Source of the DNA: Postechiella sp039985655
GTDB lineage: Bacteria; Bacteroidota; Bacteroidia; Flavobacteriales; Flavobacteriaceae
Length of the DNA: 64,000 bases
NCBI GenBank assembly: GCA_039985655.1
Contig: JBDWSF010000035.1
Location: 1 to 64,000 of the forward strand
Direction of reading: 5' to 3'
In this document: positions 1 through 8,252 of the stretch, in pieces
How positions within the stretch are numbered: the stretch's first letter is position 1
Layout of the letters: each line of letters starts with the position of its first letter
Made by a program: the position numbers and the translations under genes
The notes under the pieces: generated by a model
Database searches by the model: none
What the model was told of the DNA's origin: nothing
The model's input: the letters and a program-made list of their open reading frames with translations, nothing else

Positions 1-2
1 CT

Positions 3-212
3 CGGGGGCGGCATCAGATTGGGGAAATAAGCGAGGTCGTAAAAATATTATCCGACGAGGGATTGACTTCTACAAATATCATGGAAGCATTGGGTATGGA
101 TGCAGACGAAGTATTACGACTTAAACAATTTAAAGGATTGGGAGAGTTGTTCAAAAATGAAGATTATTCATTGTCTTGGAATGCTGATGGCATTGAGAAC
201 AAAAAAAGGTAA
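3..212 (+). CDS. ParB-like nuclease domain protein, C-terminal fragment (IbrB-like)
   Basis: An open frame enters from the left edge (frame starting at base 3) and ends at a TAA at 210-212, giving 69 residues with no start. It begins RGRHQIGEIS and contains GMDADEVLRLKQ followed by GELFKN. From memory this resembles the C-terminal part of ParB/RepB/Spo0J-like proteins of the IbrB type, which usually pair with a PAPS-reductase-like IbrA. The partner and the catalytic N-terminal half lie outside the window, so the family call rests on a short motif. The gene may itself be intact to the left. What follows it looks decayed. Confidence 0.5.
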   Translation, partial: RGRHQIGEISEVVKILSDEGLTSTNIMEALGMDADEVLRLKQFKGLGELFKNEDYSLSWNADGIENKKR

Positions 213-496
213 ATGTAGCTCATGTTTCTAAGGTTATTAGTGCAATACTTGTAGCATATGATGAAGCTTAATGTTAGTTATAGGTTGAGAGAAGAATTGC
301 ACCAAGTGAATATATACAATCTGTTAGGGATCTATTTCTATTCAGGAAAAGGATTAGAAATAAATACAAGTCGCTTAAATAATATGTACACCCTTAACGA
401 TTATGTATAACAGTACGCGTTTTGTGAGCGCTGAACCTAAAGATAACTTTTAATATGTGATAATTAAAACAATCGATAAAGTAAAATGATATACTC
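213..496 (+). other. Non-coding or decayed stretch after the ParB-like gene
   Basis: No complete gene is visible. Two short open stretches end in stops: one runs to a TAA near 271 and ends ILVAYDEA, and one spans 284-382, follows an in-frame TAG at 281, and contains APSEYIQSVRDLF. Both lack a start and neither matches a family I can name. They could be remnants of one older reading frame broken by frameshifts, or chance open frames. Confidence 0.3.
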
Positions 497-674
497 CCGT
501 TGTGCATTTTGATGAAATTCGTCAGTTCGAGTGGATTTTACAATTGAAAATGAGTAAAATTTGTATCGAGAACAAGAATTTCAGCACAAATTTAGTTCTC
601 GATACAATTTTTCGTGCCTCAAAATCACTCGAACTGACTGCAAATGGTATTTTTAGATTCAAAATGCACAACAG
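497..674. repeat. Large imperfect inverted repeat, MITE-like element with GTATCGAGAAC cores
   Basis: The left arm contains GTCAGTTCGAG (521-531) and TTGTATCGAGAAC (561-573). The right arm carries the complements GTTCTCGATACAA (595-607) and CTCGAACTGAC (628-638). The outer ends also pair: TGTGCATTTTGA at 501-512 with its complement around 659-670. The whole unit could fold into one long hairpin. A 68-residue open frame across it is a by-product of the repeat. Related copies lie at 1807-1853 and 45921-46074. Confidence 0.75.
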
Positions 675-728
675 GTTATATATTGAAAATAGTAGTGTTG
701 GACATTAAGAAAACTTAGGCTGCTGTAA

Positions 729-1709
729 TTAAAGCACCAAGAGGTTACACCCACGAATATCAGAATTGTCAAAACGCCCAATAATTTCAAAACTACCATC
801 ATTGTAAACCCGTCCTAGATCTTGCGTAGCAATAAACGAACACGAATTAATATTTGCTAAATCGATAACGTTTATACCGCCAGCTTGCCCTTTGGCTTGT
901 ATGCTAAGCGCATCTTCGGTATCTCGTGTTAAAACTTGCATCCATTTTGGAGCACGAAAAATACCATTTCCGTTCGAGTAGCCCTGACTTAAAAGTTCGG
1001 TCATCCCATATTCGCTATGTATAAAATTTACGCCAAATCCATTTTGTAATTGTTGGTGTAATTCGTCTCGAATTAATTCTTTTCTTCGTCCTTTCATACC
1101 GCCAGTTTCCATAATAATGGTGTTTTTTAAGTCGAATTGATAAGCTTCAACCAAATCTAATAAGGCAAAAGAAACACCAATAAGCAGTACTTTTTTTCCT
1201 TCGGAATCCAGTTTAATTAAAGTGTCTTTTAATTCAGAAATAGTATCAAGATAAAACCCACTTTCTTTGTGGTTAGATTGCGAAATCATATCATCAACCA
1301 TATAGATTAAAGACGAGCCAGTACGTTCAAGATAAGACGGCAGTAAAGCAAGAATAACATAATCTTCAATGTTGCCATAAAACGGTTTAAAACCCTGTCT
1401 AAAACTCTGTTTATAAACTTCTAAATCAGTTACATGGTGCTTACTGGTTAAAGATCCTGTCGTTCCAGAACTTGTAAAAGTGGTCTCTATATCACTTTGA
1501 GAACTTAAAATGCTATGAGATTTAAAAAATTGAATGGGCAAAAAGGGGATGTCATTAATTGTTTTGACATCACTGGGGTGTTTATATAGTAAATCGCAAA
1601 AAGAACGGTACACCTTATTGTTGTAAAATTGATGTTGAAACACCTGTAATGCCAAAGTTTCAAACTCGGTTTGATTTTTTATATTAAAAATGGCATTGGT
1701 CTCAATCAT
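729..1709 (-). CDS. LuxE-type acyl-protein synthetase / acyltransferase
   Basis: The 326-residue protein resembles the LuxE family (acyl-protein synthetase, ANL adenylating fold). Visible motifs are the phosphate-binding TSSGTTG at residues 79-85, METGGMKGR at 200-208, HSEYGMTELLSQ at 231-242, TQDLGRV near 295 and GRFDNSDIRGC near the end. The family activates an acyl group with ATP and passes it to a thiol. LuxE of bioluminescent bacteria feeds fatty acids to the reductase LuxC, but no lux gene lies nearby, so the acyl substrate is unknown. The start is an ATG at 1709. It stands alone, with no operon partner. Confidence 0.75.
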   Translation of the reverse strand: MIETNAIFNIKNQTEFETLALQVFQHQFYNNKVYRSFCDLLYKHPSDVKTINDIPFLPIQFFKSHSILSSQSDIETTFTSSGTTGSLTSKHHVTDLEVYKQSFRQGFKPFYGNIEDYVILALLPSYLERTGSSLIYMVDDMISQSNHKESGFYLDTISELKDTLIKLDSEGKKVLLIGVSFALLDLVEAYQFDLKNTIIMETGGMKGRRKELIRDELHQQLQNGFGVNFIHSEYGMTELLSQGYSNGNGIFRAPKWMQVLTRDTEDALSIQAKGQAGGINVIDLANINSCSFIATQDLGRVYNDGSFEIIGRFDNSDIRGCNLLVL

Positions 1710-1806
1710 TTAAAAGGTGTCAATAGTATTGAAAATCGGATTAAATTTTCTTTAAAAAAGAAAAAGAATACCGCTGCGTATTTCGGTTTATCTGACATAA
1801 ATGAAT

Positions 1807-1853
1807 GTCAGTTCGAGTGATTCCGATTTTTTTATCGGAATTGTATCGAGAAC
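1807..1853. repeat. Short copy of the GTATCGAGAAC repeat with an internal hairpin
   Basis: GTCAGTTCGAG (1807-1817) and TGTATCGAGAAC (1842-1853) flank a small hairpin (TTCCGAT, T-rich loop, ATCGGAA). The layout matches the copy at 45921-45970 almost base for base. It lies between convergently placed features and explains the spurious 62-residue open frame here. Confidence 0.7.
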
Positions 1854-1904
1854 AAATTTTATTCAAAATCCACAATGGGTAAACAAAAGACAAAAGTATA
1901 TAAA

Positions 1905-1934
1905 ATAAAAAAGCATTGCCAATAGACAATGCTT
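1905..1934 (-). terminator. Rho-independent terminator of the T9SS stub gene
   Basis: The stem AAGCATTG (1911-1918) and CAATGCTT (1927-1934) has an 8-base loop. Read on the minus strand it ends in a U run (1905-1910). It lies 24 bases past the stop of the gene at 1958. Confidence 0.75.
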
Positions 1935-1957
1935 CAATTGTAAATATATTTTTTAAG

Positions 1958-2299
1958 CTATTTTATGATCAACTTTCTAGTTTCGGCAATATTGTTTTCA
2001 GTAATCTTAAGCATATATACACCAGAACTAAGTTTAGCAATATTTAATTCTTTATTAAATAACACCGTTTGAAATACTTTTTTACCTAAAACATTATAAA
2101 TCTCAACGTTTTTGGTTAAGCTTTTTTTTGTTTTAATATATAAGAACGTACTCCCGTTACTTACAGGGTTCGGATAAACAGAAAGGCCTTCTATTTTTTG
2201 ATTAATAGGTGTGTTATTATCGCTACTCTGGGAAAAACCGTATTGGGTTCCAAAGAATAATAAAGTTAGAAATGTAATTAAAATGTAGTTTTTCTTCAT
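1958..2299 (-). CDS. Small secreted protein made only of a T9SS sorting domain
   Basis: The product has 113 residues. Residues 1-23 form a signal peptide (MKKNYILITF... ending FSQ). After a short linker the rest is a type A T9SS C-terminal sorting domain: the GLSVYPNPVS motif near 40, VEIYNVLGKKV, LSSGVYMLKI, and the basic end RKLIIK. In this system the domain directs cargo through the outer membrane and is then cleaved, yet here there is essentially no cargo between signal and sorting domain. It may be a remnant of a longer secreted protein or a real short surface protein. Strong terminator downstream. Confidence 0.8.
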   Translation of the reverse strand: MKKNYILITFLTLLFFGTQYGFSQSSDNNTPINQKIEGLSVYPNPVSNGSTFLYIKTKKSLTKNVEIYNVLGKKVFQTVLFNKELNIAKLSSGVYMLKITENNIAETRKLIIK

Positions 2300-2505
2300 T
2301 GCTTGGTTTCTATTGTTAAAGGTAAGAATTTAGATCAAAAGTCATACCAAAAAAATGTTAAAGATTTGTGTTGTATGTCGAAAGGTTACTCTATTGTAAG
2401 TAGAGTGTTACCTTATTGTTATTTGTGAGGCAAACTTTATAAATTAGTGTTAGAAGTTTTATCTTTACTAAAAGAATATAATTTTATAATGAACTTTTTT
2501 TCAGA

Positions 2506-3183
2506 ATGAATAAAAAAGATATTAAGATACTTTTAGTAGATGATGAACCAGATATCTTAGAAATAGTAGGGTATAATTTAAGAAATGCTGGATATCAGGT
2601 TGTTACTGCAGAAAATGGTTTTGAAGCTGTTAAAAAAGCTAAAAAAGAGCTTCCGCAACTTATTATTTTGGATGTCATGATGCCAGAAATGGATGGTATT
2701 GAGGCTTGCGAATTAATTCGTAAAAATTCAGACTTAAAAGACGTCGTTATAACATTTTTAACGGCAAGAGGTGAAGATTATTCACAAGTTGCAGGGTTTG
2801 ATGCTGGTGCCGATGATTATATTACAAAACCAATAAAACCAAAAGTTTTAATTAGTAAAGTAAAAGCGCTTTTAAGACGTTTTAAAGAAGAAGAAAATGA
2901 CACCGTAAAAATTGGTAACCTTGTTATTAATAGAGACGAGTATAAGATAGTTTTAAAAGGTGTAGAAATCGTTTTACCCCGAAAAGAATTTGAATTACTA
3001 TCTTTATTAGCATCAAAACCAGGTAAAGTATTTAAACGTGACGAAATTCTTGATAAAGTTTGGGGAAACGAAGTAGTCGTTGGAGGAAGAACGATAGATG
3101 TACACATTCGTAAACTGCGCGAAAAAATAGGAGATAAAAGCTTTAAAACGGTTAAAGGAGTCGGCTACAAGTTTGTAGATTAA
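2506..3183 (+). CDS. OmpR/PhoB-family response regulator
   Basis: The protein has 225 residues. The N-terminal receiver domain shows the acidic pair D12-D13, the phospho-acceptor D56 in LDVMMPEMDG, the switch threonine T86 and K108. The C-terminal winged helix (about 130-225) carries the OmpR-type DNA-binding signature ending TVKGVGYKFVD. The partner kinase begins five bases after the stop, so the two are almost certainly co-transcribed. The pair looks like PhoB/PhoR of Flavobacteriia, which would link it to the phosphate uptake genes at 59-63 kb, but that assignment is inference. A weak -7 candidate TATCTTTA lies at 2460-2467. Confidence 0.88.
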   Translation: MNKKDIKILLVDDEPDILEIVGYNLRNAGYQVVTAENGFEAVKKAKKELPQLIILDVMMPEMDGIEACELIRKNSDLKDVVITFLTARGEDYSQVAGFDAGADDYITKPIKPKVLISKVKALLRRFKEEENDTVKIGNLVINRDEYKIVLKGVEIVLPRKEFELLSLLASKPGKVFKRDEILDKVWGNEVVVGGRTIDVHIRKLREKIGDKSFKTVKGVGYKFVD

Positions 3184-3188
3184 TGTAA

Positions 3189-4226
3189 ATGAAGTTAAAA
3201 AAATCATATAAATTTGCGTTTAAAACATCGCTATATATAACTATATTTATAACGCTCTTTATGAGTGTTTTTTTGTATTATTTCTTTGCTTTTAAAGTGT
3301 TGCCCATTATAGTCTTTACTGTGTGTTGCTATTCCTTTTCTTTTTTTGTAATTCAGTATCGCGTAGAGCGTTTTATTTATAGGCGTGTAAAAAAGATTTA
3401 TGACGATTTAACACTTCTAGAATCTACAAGTTTAACAAGCGGGCCAATAACTACAGATATGGCAACACTTACCGAAGAGATCGATAAGTTTGCGCGTAAT
3501 AAAAAGTTAGAGATAGAAACGCTTAGTTTAAGAGAGCAATACCGTAAAGAGTTTTTAGGTAATGTATCGCACGAGTTAAAAACACCATTATTTACCATAC
3601 AAGGTTATATTTTAACACTGCTTGATGGCGCGATGAACGATGAAAACATTCGAGAAAAATATTTAAAACGTGCCAGTGAAGGTGTAGAAAGACTTAGTTT
3701 TATTGTTAACGATTTAGATATGATTACCAAATTAGAAGTTGGTGATTTAAGCTTAGAAATTGAAACGTTCGATATTGTAGATCTTGTTAAAAAAGTATTC
3801 GAAACCGTAGAAATGCGAGCGAATAAGAAAAAAATCACACTAACTTTTGATACTGGTTATGCTAATCCAATTATGGTTAAGGCAGACAGAGAACGCATTC
3901 AGCAAGTATTAGCAAACCTAATTATAAATTCTATAAAATACGGAAGCGAAAAAGGAACAACCGAGATTAGTATCGAGAACCTTATAAAAAACAAAGTTAT
4001 AGTACGTGTTACCGATAATGGAGAAGGTTTAGAAAAAAACCATTTACCACGTCTGTTCGAGCGTTTTTATCGTGTCGATAAAAGTGGTTCGCGTAAAGAA
4101 GGTGGTTCTGGTTTAGGTTTATCTATTGTAAAACATATTATAGAAGCACATAACGAGAAAATTTATGTAGAAAGTGAATACGATGTCGGTAGTGAGTTCT
4201 CATTCACGCTCGAAAAAACCGAATAA
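3189..4226 (+). CDS. PhoR-like sensor histidine kinase
   Basis: The kinase has 345 residues. Two membrane segments (about 13-34 and 38-56) are joined by almost no periplasmic loop, so it probably senses a membrane partner or intracellular state. The dimerisation box is VSHELKTPLF with H128. The ATPase domain shows ANLIINSIKYG (N box), VTDNGEGL (G1) and GSGLGLSIV (G2), all intact. It is the partner of the regulator just upstream. Its last 27 bases overlap the 3' end of the convergent glycosyltransferase gene, leaving no room for a terminator between them. Confidence 0.88.
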   Translation: MKLKKSYKFAFKTSLYITIFITLFMSVFLYYFFAFKVLPIIVFTVCCYSFSFFVIQYRVERFIYRRVKKIYDDLTLLESTSLTSGPITTDMATLTEEIDKFARNKKLEIETLSLREQYRKEFLGNVSHELKTPLFTIQGYILTLLDGAMNDENIREKYLKRASEGVERLSFIVNDLDMITKLEVGDLSLEIETFDIVDLVKKVFETVEMRANKKKITLTFDTGYANPIMVKADRERIQQVLANLIINSIKYGSEKGTTEISIENLIKNKVIVRVTDNGEGLEKNHLPRLFERFYRVDKSGSRKEGGSGLGLSIVKHIIEAHNEKIYVESEYDVGSEFSFTLEKTE

Positions 4227-5255
4227 ATCTTTAAAATCAATAGCGTAATCAAAGCTTTTCAAGCCTTTAAAATGGTCTATATTTTCTAATGAATTTATAG
4301 TAAAACGATCTTGGTGACAGCTAGGTACTAATTCACTTTTAGTCAATCGCTGCGCTAAATATTCCTGTTCAAACTGTCCAGGTGTAGGGATAAAAAAGGC
4401 ATGCTTTTTAAGTTTCGCCAAATCCATAACCGTGGTGTAACCCGATCTTGAAATAATTAAACGGCTTTGGTTAATTGTTTGTTCTAATAAATCCGAAGTC
4501 ATAAAATTATATACCGTCATATTCCCTTGCACAGAAATGGTTTGTTTGGTTTCCATCACGCCCTTAACAAAAACAAGACGCCCGTTATAATTTTTAAGCG
4601 CATTAAACAACCTATCTTCGAGTAAAGTACGTTGAGGTTCTGGTCCAGAAAGTAATACCATGAGGTCATTCGTGATTTTTAAGTCACTTTTAGTAAATCG
4701 ACTTAAAGGCCCTAAATATTTCGTTGGAATTTCAAAAGAACGTGTATGTCCCAATTTTCCGCTTAAATTAAGTTCACCCGCATGGTCAGGCACCCAACAT
4801 TCATCAAAATTTTTTATAATTTTTTGATGTATTTTGGTGCTAAACCAAGTTGTAATACCGCTTAAAACGTTTAATTGATGCGTCATAAAAACCGACGGTA
4901 TTTTTTCACAGTAAACGCCTAATCTGTTATCAGAAATAATTCCAGAAATATGATACAGATCAACAATTGTTTTTGTAGCTTTTTTTTCAGCTTTAATGGC
5001 CTTAATTAGTTTAGGCGAATCTTTAAGCATTTTCAACTTAAAATGCTTCCCTTTTTTTGCATAAGTCACATCATAAGTCGGTAACTCAATCGTTAATACA
5101 TTAGGAAATTCCTTTTGCAAAAGGACTAATGACACGCCATCGCTGGCAATTACAGGTTCAAAACCATAAACGATTAAAGCCTTAATAATAGGTATGCAAC
5201 GCGTCGCATGACCCAATCCCCAATTTAATGGTGCAACTAAAATTCGTTTTTTCAT
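4200..5255 (-). CDS. MurG-like (GT28-type) glycosyltransferase
   Basis: The protein has 351 residues and a GT-B fold character. The N-terminus MKKRILVAPLNWGLGHATRC holds the GLGHATR loop typical of nucleotide-sugar transferases that scan between sugar and acceptor. The C-terminal half has LLSGPEPQR, a RSGYTTVMDL segment (about 270) resembling the MurG-type donor-binding motif, and PTPGQFEQEYLAQRL. The acceptor cannot be told from sequence. No signal peptide, so cytoplasmic or peripheral at the membrane. The gene overlaps the kinase gene tail to tail. Start ATG at 5255. Confidence 0.75.
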   Translation of the reverse strand: MKKRILVAPLNWGLGHATRCIPIIKALIVYGFEPVIASDGVSLVLLQKEFPNVLTIELPTYDVTYAKKGKHFKLKMLKDSPKLIKAIKAEKKATKTIVDLYHISGIISDNRLGVYCEKIPSVFMTHQLNVLSGITTWFSTKIHQKIIKNFDECWVPDHAGELNLSGKLGHTRSFEIPTKYLGPLSRFTKSDLKITNDLMVLLSGPEPQRTLLEDRLFNALKNYNGRLVFVKGVMETKQTISVQGNMTVYNFMTSDLLEQTINQSRLIISRSGYTTVMDLAKLKKHAFFIPTPGQFEQEYLAQRLTKSELVPSCHQDRFTINSLENIDHFKGLKSFDYAIDFKDLFGFFERE

Positions 5256-5266
5256 TGTATCATTTT

Positions 5267-5350
5267 GGCGTTACCACAAGGGTCGGGCTATTCGCTACAA
5301 GTCCTCGCTCCGTGCCTCCACTGTGGGCTTTCCACTGCTATCCCTAACGC
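5267..5350. repeat. Dispersed element with GCGTTA...TAACGC ends, subtype A
   Basis: It begins GGCGTTACC, followed by GGGTCGGGCT, and ends ATCCCTAACGC, so the outer ends are inverted and complementary (GCGTTA/TAACGC). The interior contains AAGTCCTCGCTCCGTGCCTC, which it shares with the minus-orientation copy at 30006-30137. It sits in the gap between the divergent glycosyltransferase and trmB genes. Confidence 0.75.
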
Positions 5351-5449
5351 ACTTTTCTGCTAAATTCAAAGATAAGCATATAAAGGCTTGGTATATTTCC
5401 GTAATTTTACCAAAAATTTAATAAAATAACACGAAATCGTTAATAAACT

Positions 5450-6127
5450 GTGGGGAGTAAAAATAAACTAAGAAGATTTAGAGAAAACGAAACCTTTGAT
5501 AATGTCTTTCAGCCAAGCAGAGACGAGTTAGTTAAAGAGCAATACAGTTTAAAGGGGCATTGGAATAAAACATTTTTTAAAAACGATAACCCGTTAATTT
5601 TAGAACTTGGATGTGGTAAAGGCGAATACTCGGTCGCATTAGCAAAAAAATATCCAAATAAAAATTTTATAGGTATAGATATCAAAGGCGCACGCTTTTG
5701 GAGAGGAGCCAAAACTGCCATTGAAGATAATATACCAAACGTTGCCTTTTTACGAACGCAAATAGAATTAATAGATCACGCTTTTGCAACTGGAGAAGTA
5801 GACGAAATTTGGATAACCTTTCCAGATCCACAAATAAAATACAAGCGTACTAAACATAGAATGACAAACACCGAGTTTTTAGAACGCTATAAACAAATTT
5901 TAAAACCAGACGGTGTTGTGAATTTAAAAACTGATAGTGAGTTTATGCATGGTTATACACTCGGTTTATTACATGGAGCAGGACATGACGTATTGTATGC
6001 AAACCATAATGTATACAAACAAGAAGGTAGCCCAGAAGATGTTACAAGCATTCAAACATTTTACGAATCTCAATATTTAGAAGTAAATAAACCAATTACG
6101 TATATTAGATTCAAAATTAAAGACTAG
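5450..6127 (+). CDS. trmB: tRNA (guanine-46-N7)-methyltransferase
   Basis: This 225-residue SAM-dependent methyltransferase modifies G46 of tRNA. The SAM motif LELGCGKGEYSVALA lies near residues 51-65, with acidic motif II in FIGIDIKGAR and the family signature FPDPQIKYKRTKHRM near 125. The C-terminus YIRFKIKD is typical. The start is GTG at 5450, giving the common MGSKNKLRRF opening. No ATG fits. The stop TAG shares its G with the GTG start of the next gene (TAGTG), so the two are translationally coupled. Confidence 0.92.
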   Translation: MGSKNKLRRFRENETFDNVFQPSRDELVKEQYSLKGHWNKTFFKNDNPLILELGCGKGEYSVALAKKYPNKNFIGIDIKGARFWRGAKTAIEDNIPNVAFLRTQIELIDHAFATGEVDEIWITFPDPQIKYKRTKHRMTNTEFLERYKQILKPDGVVNLKTDSEFMHGYTLGLLHGAGHDVLYANHNVYKQEGSPEDVTSIQTFYESQYLEVNKPITYIRFKIKD

Positions 6128-6756
6128 TGGGTATAACATTTATCTTTTTCTTAGGGTTGTTTTTTGCTTTGTTAGGTGTCATTCCGCCAGGATTGCTTAA
6201 CATGACGGCAGCAAAAATTAGTTTAAAAGAAGGCCATACCCGAGGTATTGTCTTTTCTATTGGAGTGTGCGTTATTGTTTTTGCTCAGACGTATATCGCA
6301 TCTATTTTTGCGAGATACTTAAGTAATCATCACGAGGTTGTCGATATTTTACAACGAGTGGCGTTTGTTATTTTTATACTGATCACTATTTATTTTTTGT
6401 TTATCGCTAAAAGCGAACCTAAAAATCAAGTAGAGCCTAAAATAAGAAGTAAGCACAGTCGTTTTTTTCAGGGCCTATTTTTGTCTAGTATCAATGTGTT
6501 TCCAATTCCATATCAAGCCTATTTAACCATTACATTTGCATCATTTGGTTGGTTGGATTTTGAACAGATCAGTATTATAGCCTATGTTTCGGGAGCAGCC
6601 ATGGGAACATTTGTAACCCTTTATATGTATATTTTCTTTTTCGATAAAATAAAAGGAAAAACATTTACATCGCAAAAAAACATGAATCGTATTATTGGAG
6701 GTATTACAGGATTAATATCTGTAGTAACATTATTTAATATTATCAAAGAAATGTAA
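6127..6756 (+). CDS. LysE-family amino acid exporter-like membrane protein
   Basis: The protein has 209 residues and about six membrane helices. The opening GLFFALLGVIPPGLLNMTAAKISLKEG has the PPG-type turn of the LysE/RhtB fold, which exports amino acids or related solutes across the inner membrane. The start is GTG at 6127, overlapping the trmB stop. It ends three bases before the next ATG, so trmB, this gene and the alkyltransferase-like gene form one operon. The substrate is unknown. Confidence 0.75.
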   Translation: MGITFIFFLGLFFALLGVIPPGLLNMTAAKISLKEGHTRGIVFSIGVCVIVFAQTYIASIFARYLSNHHEVVDILQRVAFVIFILITIYFLFIAKSEPKNQVEPKIRSKHSRFFQGLFLSSINVFPIPYQAYLTITFASFGWLDFEQISIIAYVSGAAMGTFVTLYMYIFFFDKIKGKTFTSQKNMNRIIGGITGLISVVTLFNIIKEM

Positions 6757-6759
6757 CTT

Positions 6760-7089
6760 ATGAAAGCTGAAATCTTAAATTTCTTTGATAAAGTTTATGA
6801 AGTGGCTAAGCTCATTCCGTATGGGAAAGTAACAAGTTATGGCGCTATCGCAAAGTATTTAGGAGCCGCTAGAAGTGCGCGAATGGTTGGTTATGCTATG
6901 AATGGTTCTCATAATAAAGATGTGCCAGCGCATCGTGTGGTAAACAGAAAAGGATTACTCACGGGAAAACATCATTTTGACGGTACTAATCTTATGCAAC
7001 AGCTTTTAGAAAGCGAAGGTGTTGAGGTTATTGACAATCAAATACAAAATTTAGAATCAGTGTATTGGGATCCTTCAAAGGAATTGTAG
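6760..7089 (+). CDS. Alkyltransferase-like protein (ATL), MGMT family without the catalytic cysteine
   Basis: This 109-residue protein matches the DNA-binding part of O6-alkylguanine-DNA alkyltransferases: IPYGKVTSYGAIAKYLGAARSARMVG is the helix-turn-helix with its recognition region, followed by NGSHNKDVPAHRVVNRKG. In active enzymes the motif reads PCHRV. Here it is PAHRV, and the protein contains no cysteine at all. Proteins of this kind bind O6-alkylguanine without repairing it and flag it for nucleotide excision repair. It cannot transfer the alkyl group itself. Last gene of the trmB operon. Confidence 0.87.
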   Translation: MKAEILNFFDKVYEVAKLIPYGKVTSYGAIAKYLGAARSARMVGYAMNGSHNKDVPAHRVVNRKGLLTGKHHFDGTNLMQQLLESEGVEVIDNQIQNLESVYWDPSKEL

Positions 7090-7149
7090 CGTCATGCTGA
7101 ACTTGTTTCTGTATCTCATCAAAAAAGAAATAAATAATTACAAATCGAA

Positions 7150-7986
7150 CTAAAACGAAACCCCAACGCCAGTAGTAAAAGTTGAAAATCCTACACCTCC
7201 AATTTTTAAATGCTCATATCCCAAAGTGAATTTGTATTGTTTTCTATGATAATTCAACAAGGCATTAAAGGTGTTAATGGAATTGTCGTTAATTAAAGTT
7301 TGATTAAAATTAGATTCCATACTAAAAGGTTTGATAAAAAATAATTCGGCACCCAATCCGTAAGTAAAACCTAATTCGTTAACACCGCCATCTACATAAG
7401 CCGCACCCAATCCCCACCATGCATTAAAACGTTCGGTACGTATACGATTATATTTAGCTAAAACGGTGTAGATGGCTAAAGCGTCGTTTCCAAAATTTGT
7501 GTTTTCTTCCCATAATTGGAGATAGTCTAACTCAACGCCTAACCGTTTTAAAAACTTCATATCAACATTCAAATGATTTCCGTAGATTTTATTGGTTTCA
7601 AAAATAAATTGATTGGTAATAGTAGTTGTAAATATTTCGGTGTCTTCATTCCAATCATAAGAATAGTTACCCGTTGTCGTGTTTTTATAAGGATGTTTCG
7701 TTAAAAAAGCATGACTTCCTTTGTGATCCGTTTCAAACGGACTTTCAAAAGCAATCCCATAAGCCGTATAAGCAAAGATTTGAATAAATAAACCACCAAT
7801 AATATCAGTAAAAAAATCCCCTTCAGAATTGTTAGTGTTATTGGTGTAAGCAGATTTAGAATAGCTACTATTACTAGTTTTTTCTGTTTTTTTTATACGG
7901 TCTTCAGCCTTGTCTATTTTTCCTTGACCATAGCTTTTATAAAAAAATACAGTAAGAAATAAGAATAAAAAAACGTATAGTTTCAT
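7150..7986 (-). CDS. Putative outer membrane beta-barrel protein
   Basis: I chose the ATG at 7986 (278 residues), which places a clean signal peptide MKLYVFLFLFLTVFFYKSYG at the N-terminus. A longer frame from a GTG at 8025 would bury it. After a Ser/Asn-rich linker, the second half has alternating aromatic strands such as RFNAWWGLGAAYVDG and a C-terminus GVGFSTFTTGVGVSF, which suggests a barrel. I do not recognise the family. It is convergent to the trmB operon. Confidence 0.6.
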   Translation of the reverse strand: MKLYVFLFLFLTVFFYKSYGQGKIDKAEDRIKKTEKTSNSSYSKSAYTNNTNNSEGDFFTDIIGGLFIQIFAYTAYGIAFESPFETDHKGSHAFLTKHPYKNTTTGNYSYDWNEDTEIFTTTITNQFIFETNKIYGNHLNVDMKFLKRLGVELDYLQLWEENTNFGNDALAIYTVLAKYNRIRTERFNAWWGLGAAYVDGGVNELGFTYGLGAELFFIKPFSMESNFNQTLINDNSINTFNALLNYHRKQYKFTLGYEHLKIGGVGFSTFTTGVGVSF

Positions 7987-8219
7987 GGTCAATTGATTGT
8001 GGAATTGAAGAAAAGTATTCAACACAAATCATACCGTTTTTAGTTTAAATTATTACAGTATTAGTATAATAGCGTTTTACCCTTTTTGTCTTTTATTCTA
8101 TTGTTTTGCAGTGAAGCGGTTTTGATTCTTTATTCAGACAAAAACGATTCAATAATAAAACCCAATCATAACATAGGTAAAACTTCTAGTTGAGCCTTCT
8201 GTCTTCGAGCATATTTAAT

Positions 8220-8227
8220 TATCTTTG
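8220..8227 (+). promoter_or_regulatory. Bacteroidota -7 box upstream of the Mrp ATPase gene
   Basis: TATCTTTG fits TAnnTTTG and lies 25 bases before the ATG at 8253. No well-spaced TTTG -33 box is visible. Confidence 0.5.
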
Positions 8228-8252
8228 CAACTAGATTAAATCTAAATAACGA

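Noticed and set aside
284..382. Fragment as the IbrA partner of the ParB-like gene
   Set aside because: I could not match its 32 codons to any IbrA/PAPS-reductase motif.
502..708. 68-residue open frame
   Set aside because: It lies wholly inside the inverted-repeat element, and the sequence is explained by the hairpin arms.
1741..1929. 62-residue minus-strand open frame
   Set aside because: It crosses a GTATCGAGAAC repeat and a terminator and has no protein-like conservation.
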